This document shows, in pieces, positions 58,666 to 64,000 of a stretch of 64,000 nucleotides of DNA (position 1 is its first letter; each line of letters opens with the position of its first letter). Both the position numbers and the translations under genes were made by a program. The DNA is from Pseudooceanicola antarcticus (GTDB lineage: Bacteria > Pseudomonadota > Alphaproteobacteria > Rhodobacterales > Rhodobacteraceae): positions 372,001-436,000 of the forward strand of contig NZ_OBEA01000004.1 of assembly GCF_900215355.1 (NCBI RefSeq), in the 5' to 3' direction. The notes below the pieces were generated by a model, which saw only the letters and a program-made list of their open reading frames with translations, was not told the DNA's origin and ran no database searches.

Positions 58666-59258
58666 CGTAAACCTCTCGAAGCACGAATCTCTACCTGCCG
58701 GGCGTCGTCATGCCGGTTCTTGTTCTTTGACATCATGAAAGGCCGGTTTCCGGGATCTCCCCGGCAGCGCCCGACCTTTGCGCCCCCGGAGCTGACTTAG
58801 ACAAACTTTTCGGAAAAACGCAAACGGTGCCGGGTGATTTGCTCGGAAAGCAGCGCAATGATGGCGTACGAACAAGATCTGTCGCGCAACGGCAAACAAT
58901 TTACCTTTCCGCTCGACGTGCAAATGACCGGAGCGTCAACTGACGCGCAGGTCAGCCATGCGCCATAGGTCAATCAGCACAGGCGCCTGGCCGCGTTGAT
59001 TCGCAACCCAGGCGCGTGCAGTCAGGAAATTTACTTTTTATTCACCATGTTACGCCTCGATATTGTCGCAATCCGCGAGACGGTCGATGGCCGGGGTTCG
59101 CTGGCCCAGAGGGGTCCAACCGCACCCGAGGAGCTGTCGGCAGGCTTAAGGTCCCCTCCGCCAACAGCGCCTCGGGCGGGCCGGGTGCCACCGGACAAAG
59201 ATCCGGCGGCCTTGCCATGTCGTCCCCCGATGACATGGCCCGGCTGCTAGCTCACTTT
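58666..59258. other. Spacer between the two RTX-Hint genes
   Basis: No gene is recognised in these 593 bp. An AT-rich stretch lies near 59015-59050 and could hold the promoter of the 576-aa gene. An inverted repeat GCCATGTC/GACATGGC (59214-59239) lies 20 bp past the stop of the upstream paralog and may be its terminator, though it has no T run. Confidence 0.4.
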
Positions 59259-62200
59259 CTATCCGAAGGTCAGCAATTCGGCCTCGTGCTTCTTCAGCGT
59301 CTTGCGGGCAGAGGCGTAGCCCTCGAGCCCGGCACTCTGGCGCAGGTCGGGGAAGAGCTCGAAGATCTCGTTGCGCTGCGCATTGCCCAGCCCGTCCATG
59401 GTCTGCTGCCCCGGCTGGAAGCTTTCCGACCACGCACCGTCCGACAGAACGACCTCGTGCTGCTCGAAGAGGAAGTGGATATAGGTGGTCCGCTCCGTCT
59501 CGAGGCGCTCGATGCCGTCGAGGCCGGTCAGGTGCTTGGCCGAGACCAGAACCTCGCGGTCCTCGAAGTAGAGCGCGGTCTTGTCGTTGTTGATCAGCAT
59601 CCGGTGGTTCGGGCTGACCACCATGTCACGCTCGGGCAGGCCACGGCCCAGGGCGCCGCGGCGGATCAGCACCGGCTGCAGGTGGCGCGCCTTCATCAGC
59701 TCTCCGCCCCTCAGGTTGCGGGTGCCGATCCAGCGGATCTCCTGCATGCCGTTGTCGCGGGTGATCACCCGGTCGCCTTCCTGCAGCTCCTCGACGCGCA
59801 CCTCGCCACGCGGCGTGGCGATCAGCGTACCGGGGGTGAAGCAGGGCACGATGTTCTCGATATCCGCGAAGGTCGACTTGCCGAGGTAGTTGTTGCCGGC
59901 GTCGTAGTATTCGACCTCACCGTCTTCCTTGTCGGGCGAGGTGTAGTTGATCTTGATATGGCCACCCGTGGGCGCCGCGCTGGTCAGGTCGAGCGTATCG
60001 TAGTCGTCGCCCGAGGCGCCGCCGTCGATGAAGTCGCCGATCCCGGCGCCGGTGATCACGTCGCGGCCACCGCCGCCGTAGATCTGGTCGGCCTGGTCGT
60101 CCTCGTCATTGGTGATCGTGTCATCGCCCGCCGCACCAAGGACCTCATCGGCACCGGTGCCTGTCGAGATGGCGTCATCGCCCGAGGCCCCCTCGACCGA
60201 GTCGTCGCCAGACCCGGCAAGGATCACATCCGCGCCACGGCCACCATAGATGGTGTCCTCGTCGATGCCCGCATCCAGCGTATCGTCACCCGAGCCGCCA
60301 TAGAGCACATCATCGTCGTCGCCGGTGGTGATCGAGTCATTGCCCCGTCCACCACGGACCACGTCCATGTCGTTGGTCGGCACCGGGTCGGTGGCATCGG
60401 GCTCGTTGGCGTAATCCATCGAGCTGGTCGAGGCACTGGCGTCGATCACGTCGTCGCCGGAGTTGCCGTCGATGCTGTCCGAGCCATGGCCGCCATAGAT
60501 CTCGTCCGCGTCACGGCCGCCGGTGATGGTGTCGTCGTCGATACCGCCGTAGATCAGGTCCTCGCCCGAGCCGCCGTCGATCAGGTCGGCATCATCGCCG
60601 GTGATGATCGTGTCGTTGCCCATGCCGCCATAGACGGTGTCCTTGCCGTCATCGGGGTTGGGATCCGAGGTGGCCGGATCAGAGAACAGCGGCAGGTTCG
60701 GATCATCGCCCGAGTAGTCCGAGAAGGCGTCGATGCCCGCGACCAGGCTGTCATCGCCCGAGCCGCCATAGACTAGGTCATTGCCGAGCGAGCCGGGGAT
60801 CGTGCCGTTCAGCGTGCCGTCGACGGTGTCGTTGCCGGCACCGCCATAGATCACGTCGTCATCCATACCGCCGTCGAGGCTGTCATGGCCTTCGCCACCG
60901 ATGATCGTGTCCGCATCGTCCCCGGTCGAGATCGTGTCATCGCCGGTGCCACCGTCCACGTAGTCCCGGTCATCCAGCTGGTCGGCGCCGGTCTCGTAGG
61001 GGATGCCGTCGAAGGTCTCGTGATCGTTCAGCTGGCTGGAGGAGCCGGACGAAATGGAGTCGTTGCCCGCCCCGCCATAGACCTCGTCGCTGCCTTGGCC
61101 AGCCGCGATGGTGTCATCGCCCGAGCGTGCGTCGATCACGTCGTCATCGCCGCTGTCGCCGACGATGATCGCGTCGTCATTGTCGACGAAATCACCATCC
61201 GGGTCGCCGGTATAGCCGACATCGATCGAGTCATCGCCGGAGGTGCCCGAAACGATCCCGTCACTGCTGGGATCCGGCGGCGAGGGGTCGACAAGGACCT
61301 CCTCGACATTCTCGTAGGTCATCGTGCCGGTGACATTGTCGTCGCCGTCATAGAAGGTGACCGTCCCGGCCTCATCATCGCCTGAGGCTTCCTCGACCGA
61401 GACCTTGTAGCCGCGCAGGTCCAGCGTATCCCAATCGTCGCCGCTTTCGCCGCCATCGACGTGATCGCCGTCAGAGCCGCCAAGGAAGGTATCGCGGTCG
61501 GCGCCGCCATAGGACAGGTCCGCGCCGGCCCCGCCCGCAAGCGTGTCGTCACCGCCTTCGCCAAAGAGCGTGTCCTCGCCCGAGCCGCCGTCGATGACGT
61601 CGTTGCCATCGGAATGGGTGGTGACAGAGCCATCCTCTACGCTGCTGGTCACGTCATAGGACATGTCAGTCAGGATGATGCCCGAGGTGCCGTGGTCGAC
61701 CTGGGTGTGCACGATCTCGATCTTGGTGACCGGACCGGGAATGGTGACCAGCGCCGAGGTATGGCCGGAGGTCGGGGAGAGGTCGTGGTAGGGCACGCCC
61801 GAGAGAAGGGTCTCGGTTCCCTCCGCGCCGTCGTTGTCGCTGGCAATGACATAGCTGCCCGCGTCGACCTCGATATCGACCTGATTGCCGTCTTCGTCAT
61901 AGGCACGGATGATGACCTTCGACTTCAGGTCGATGTCGTTGATCCGGAAGGTGACATCATCGACTTCGGCGGAGAAGTCGAAGCTGTAGGTCGCCGTCTC
62001 GCCCTTGGTGTCCAGGTAGGACATCATGCCGGAGGTGCTGTCGACGCTGCTGCTGCCGTCCTCGGGCACCACCCCGTCGACGTTCTGCTGATCGTCGCGG
62101 TAGTAGGTCTGGGGCGACCAGCAGGTGTTCTCGGTCGAGAAGGTGACGTTGACCTGGCCGGTGTCCTGGGTCTGGTCCTTCAGGTAATCACCGTCATCGA

Positions 62201-62666
62201 CCCGGTTGCCGTAGTAATCCTTCAGCTTGTCCCAGTCGAAATCCTCGCGCCCGCCCGCATCGGGGGCAGAGCCGGTGTCGCCGTAGATCAGGTCGTTGCC
62301 GCTGTCACCGGACAGGCTGTCGCTGCCCAGCCCGCCCGAGACCATGTCCTCGCCCGTGCCGGCCGAGACCGTATCATTGCCGCTGCCCGCATAGACATCA
62401 TCGTCACCGGCGCCGGACGAGACGGAATCGTCACCGGCACCGGCCAGCACGATATCATCGTCGCCGGTCTCGCCATCCAGGATTGCGTCGTCGTTGTCGA
62501 CCCGGTCGCCGTCCGGGTCCCCGGTATAGGCGGCGTCGATGGTGTCGGCGCCAGAGGTGCCGTCCACATAGCCGTCCGGGGAGGAGCCGCCGCCGTAGCC
62601 GTCATGGCAATCGTCGTCGTCGCCGCCGCCGTAGCCGCCTCCATAGGACCAGTACGAACCGCCCAT
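59259..62666 (-). CDS. Large RTX-repeat protein with C-terminal Hint domain (1135 aa)
   Basis: The N terminus is rich in Gly, Ser and Asp, with no signal peptide. RTX repeats occupy about 35-160, 350-430 and 470-900. A beta-rich module at about 165-345 (YSFDFSAEVDDVTFRINDID, then TSALVTIPGPVTKIEIVH) looks like a secreted-protein beta-sandwich. The Hint domain starts at the Cys in CFTPGTLIATPRGE near 940. The module SGADTIDAAYTGDPDGD is repeated at about 475 as SGDDSIDVGYTGDPDGD. It is a likely type I secretion substrate. GAGAGAGGGTG is a good ribosome site. Confidence 0.92.
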   Translation of the reverse strand: MGGSYWSYGGGYGGGDDDDCHDGYGGGSSPDGYVDGTSGADTIDAAYTGDPDGDRVDNDDAILDGETGDDDIVLAGAGDDSVSSGAGDDDVYAGSGNDTVSAGTGEDMVSGGLGSDSLSGDSGNDLIYGDTGSAPDAGGREDFDWDKLKDYYGNRVDDGDYLKDQTQDTGQVNVTFSTENTCWSPQTYYRDDQQNVDGVVPEDGSSSVDSTSGMMSYLDTKGETATYSFDFSAEVDDVTFRINDIDLKSKVIIRAYDEDGNQVDIEVDAGSYVIASDNDGAEGTETLLSGVPYHDLSPTSGHTSALVTIPGPVTKIEIVHTQVDHGTSGIILTDMSYDVTSSVEDGSVTTHSDGNDVIDGGSGEDTLFGEGGDDTLAGGAGADLSYGGADRDTFLGGSDGDHVDGGESGDDWDTLDLRGYKVSVEEASGDDEAGTVTFYDGDDNVTGTMTYENVEEVLVDPSPPDPSSDGIVSGTSGDDSIDVGYTGDPDGDFVDNDDAIIVGDSGDDDVIDARSGDDTIAAGQGSDEVYGGAGNDSISSGSSSQLNDHETFDGIPYETGADQLDDRDYVDGGTGDDTISTGDDADTIIGGEGHDSLDGGMDDDVIYGGAGNDTVDGTLNGTIPGSLGNDLVYGGSGDDSLVAGIDAFSDYSGDDPNLPLFSDPATSDPNPDDGKDTVYGGMGNDTIITGDDADLIDGGSGEDLIYGGIDDDTITGGRDADEIYGGHGSDSIDGNSGDDVIDASASTSSMDYANEPDATDPVPTNDMDVVRGGRGNDSITTGDDDDVLYGGSGDDTLDAGIDEDTIYGGRGADVILAGSGDDSVEGASGDDAISTGTGADEVLGAAGDDTITNDEDDQADQIYGGGGRDVITGAGIGDFIDGGASGDDYDTLDLTSAAPTGGHIKINYTSPDKEDGEVEYYDAGNNYLGKSTFADIENIVPCFTPGTLIATPRGEVRVEELQEGDRVITRDNGMQEIRWIGTRNLRGGELMKARHLQPVLIRRGALGRGLPERDMVVSPNHRMLINNDKTALYFEDREVLVSAKHLTGLDGIERLETERTTYIHFLFEQHEVVLSDGAWSESFQPGQQTMDGLGNAQRNEIFELFPDLRQSAGLEGYASARKTLKKHEAELLTFG

Positions 62667-63359
62667 GTCGTCACCCTCTCTCTACCCCCGGTCATTTCCC
62701 GACCGGCCGCGCGCCCTTGCCGGGTCTGCGCGAAGAAAAATAGACGTCTTCCGACAACCGATGACACCGGGGTCCCGTTACAGGCATGTCCGAACCGCTC
62801 CGGCCAAGCCGGTTCCGGTTCTGAACCCGGTCCGCATCATCAAGACGCAAGACGTTTCTCAAGGGACCGCCCCATGGCCCCGAAAAGGTGCCCTCCCAGT
62901 CGGGCACTACGGTGTTACCGTTTATGACCCCACCCTCAAAGGGAAAACCGGGCCAGAAAAAGGCACGAAAAAGGCACCGCCCCGCGGACGCCGCCGCTTT
63001 TCAGTCACTTTCAGCCCCTGAAAGGCGCTGATTGTTGACACGCAAAAGCCATGTGAATTGCGCTAAGCTGATGATAAATAATGACTTATGGTGTCACCGC
63101 ATAGGCCGGCCGCCAGAATGCTGCCGCATTCGTTTCTATCGTTGAAACAGTTTCTACCTGCGATTGCGGCCCCATTCCCTCCACATTTTGACCACTTTCC
63201 ACATGTGCACAGGTACTTCTGTGGCCAAGTTACATCAAAAGTGCCAGAGAAAATTGCATCGCAAATGCAAACGGTCTCGTATGGAGCGCCAGGAGGTGAG
63301 GCATTGATTCGGCCTGGGCACCCCCTGCCTGCCCCCTGCTCTCACCCCGCTTGCCGCCC
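62667..63359. other. Long spacer upstream of the large RTX-Hint gene
   Basis: No gene is seen in 693 bp. The half near 63030-63310 is AT-richer than its surroundings. It holds a dyad TTGCAT/ATGCAA (63254-63270) and two GTTTCTA direct repeats with an interleaved GAAAC at 63131-63160. It is probably the promoter and control region of the minus-strand RTX gene. Confidence 0.4.
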
Positions 63360-64000
63360 CTAGAGGCCCTGCCTGTGATGGGCCACCCGGCCGATCAGGT
63401 TCATCAGCACCTGCGCCGCCAGGATCGAGGTCGAGCCGGTGGGATCGTAGTCCGGCGCCACCTCCACCAGGTCGATCCCCACCACCTCGTTGCGCCGCGC
63501 GATCCCGTCCAGCAGCTCCAGCACCTCGTAATAGAGGAAGCCGCCATGGCTGGGCGTGCCCGTGCCCGGCGCGATCGAGGGGTCGAAGGCGTCGATGTCG
63601 ATGGTCAGGTAGATCCGCTCTCCCTCGGGGATGCGGCGCAGCAGCGCCTCGGTGCCGAGTGTCCGCGCCTGGCGCACCGACAGGATGTCCGAGCCCATGG
63701 CCCGCGCATCCTCGTAGCCCTCGCGCGAGGTCGAGCTGACATTGCGGATGCCCAGCTGGGTCAGCCCGGTGACATAGCTCTTCTCGGCGGCGCGGCGCAT
63801 CGGGTTGCCATGGCCGTAGCGGACCCCGTGGCGCTCATCGACAAAGTCGAGATGAGCGTCGATCTGCACGAGGTGGAAGGGCTCCTGCCCCTCGAAGGCG
63901 TTGATGCAGGGGATGTTGACCGAATGGTCGCCCCCGATGACCACCGGCAGCGCACCGGAGGCCAGGATGCGGCGCACCCCGTATTCGATGTTCTCATGGC
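63360..64000 (-). CDS. Arginase/agmatinase-family ureohydrolase, 5' end outside the window
   Basis: The gene runs off the window at its N terminus. Metal-ligand blocks are clear: GGDHSVNIP, IDAHLDFVD and TIDIDAFDPSIAPGTGTP. The sequence fits the agmatinase/guanidinobutyrase branch rather than classic arginase, but substrate assignment is uncertain. The stop is at 63360. Confidence 0.92.
   Translation of the reverse strand, partial: HENIEYGVRRILASGALPVVIGGDHSVNIPCINAFEGQEPFHLVQIDAHLDFVDERHGVRYGHGNPMRRAAEKSYVTGLTQLGIRNVSSTSREGYEDARAMGSDILSVRQARTLGTEALLRRIPEGERIYLTIDIDAFDPSIAPGTGTPSHGGFLYYEVLELLDGIARRNEVVGIDLVEVAPDYDPTGSTSILAAQVLMNLIGRVAHHRQGL

Noticed and set aside
63088-63363. A 91-codon plus-strand frame upstream of the arginase-family stop
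   Set aside because: Proline- and histidine-rich with no motif; it overlaps the probable RTX control region.

Overview
The window is a GC-rich chromosomal segment of an alphaproteobacterium, almost certainly order Rhodobacterales (Roseobacter/Paracoccaceae type). This rests on a contiguous dusB(nifR3)-ntrB-ntrC-ntrY-ntrX cluster whose NtrC and NtrX lack the sigma-54 contact loop, a fused ispDF, a circularly permuted two-piece tmRNA with tag ANNNRAPVALAA, an alpha-type SspB, a Mur/Fur regulator, proteins resembling the DUF6456 and DUF6477 families, and an oxidative pentose/Entner-Doudoroff operon zwf-pgl-pgi. No phage, insertion sequence, CRISPR array or plasmid functions were seen.

Layout. 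0-5.4 kb: a tRNA with CAT anticodon, a large Ig-like/beta-barrel surface protein, an AraC regulator and a small unknown gene. 5.6-10 kb: rsgA, a sensor kinase-glycosyltransferase pair and a divergent metallo-hydrolase. 10-15 kb: tRNA-Asn, a TfoX-like protein, ndk, a six-unit 15-bp tandem repeat, an ABC-F ATPase, a MarC protein and a membrane aspartic protease. 15-22.3 kb: the nitrogen regulatory operon on the minus strand. 22.5-26.8 kb: ispDF-pgpA-cinA, a RatA/Coq10-like gene, hpt with a small membrane protein, and a di-heme cytochrome c. 26.9-31.3 kb: a DUF2267 gene, lipA, peroxiredoxin, oxyR and a VIT/CCC1 transporter. 31.4-41.5 kb: DUF6456 and DUF6477 genes, an MttB-family methyltransferase, universal stress protein, guaA, mur, an EamA transporter, eno, DUF2798 and cupin genes. 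42-48.6 kb: pgi-pgl-zwf, anmK and tyrS. 48.6-57 kb: a GNAT protein, ssrA, an rRNA methyltransferase-like gene, chrA, sspB, a small methyltransferase, fumC and a four-gene set of small proteins ending in a MobA-like nucleotidyltransferase. 57-62.7 kb: two tandem RTX-repeat proteins with C-terminal Hint domains. The window ends inside an arginase/agmatinase-family gene.

Most genes are housekeeping and need little further comment. The accessory content worth attention is the pair of RTX-Hint proteins, the Ig-repeat beta-barrel protein, the orphan MttB homolog, the sensor kinase coupled to a GT61 glycosyltransferase, and repeats or dyads in a few intergenic regions. Functional links visible in the window include ssrA with sspB (tagging and delivery to ClpXP), oxyR with peroxiredoxin and a metal transporter, and a LacI-type operator beside a well-formed zwf promoter. 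Functions are assigned by recognising motifs and family signatures by eye; no database search was run.
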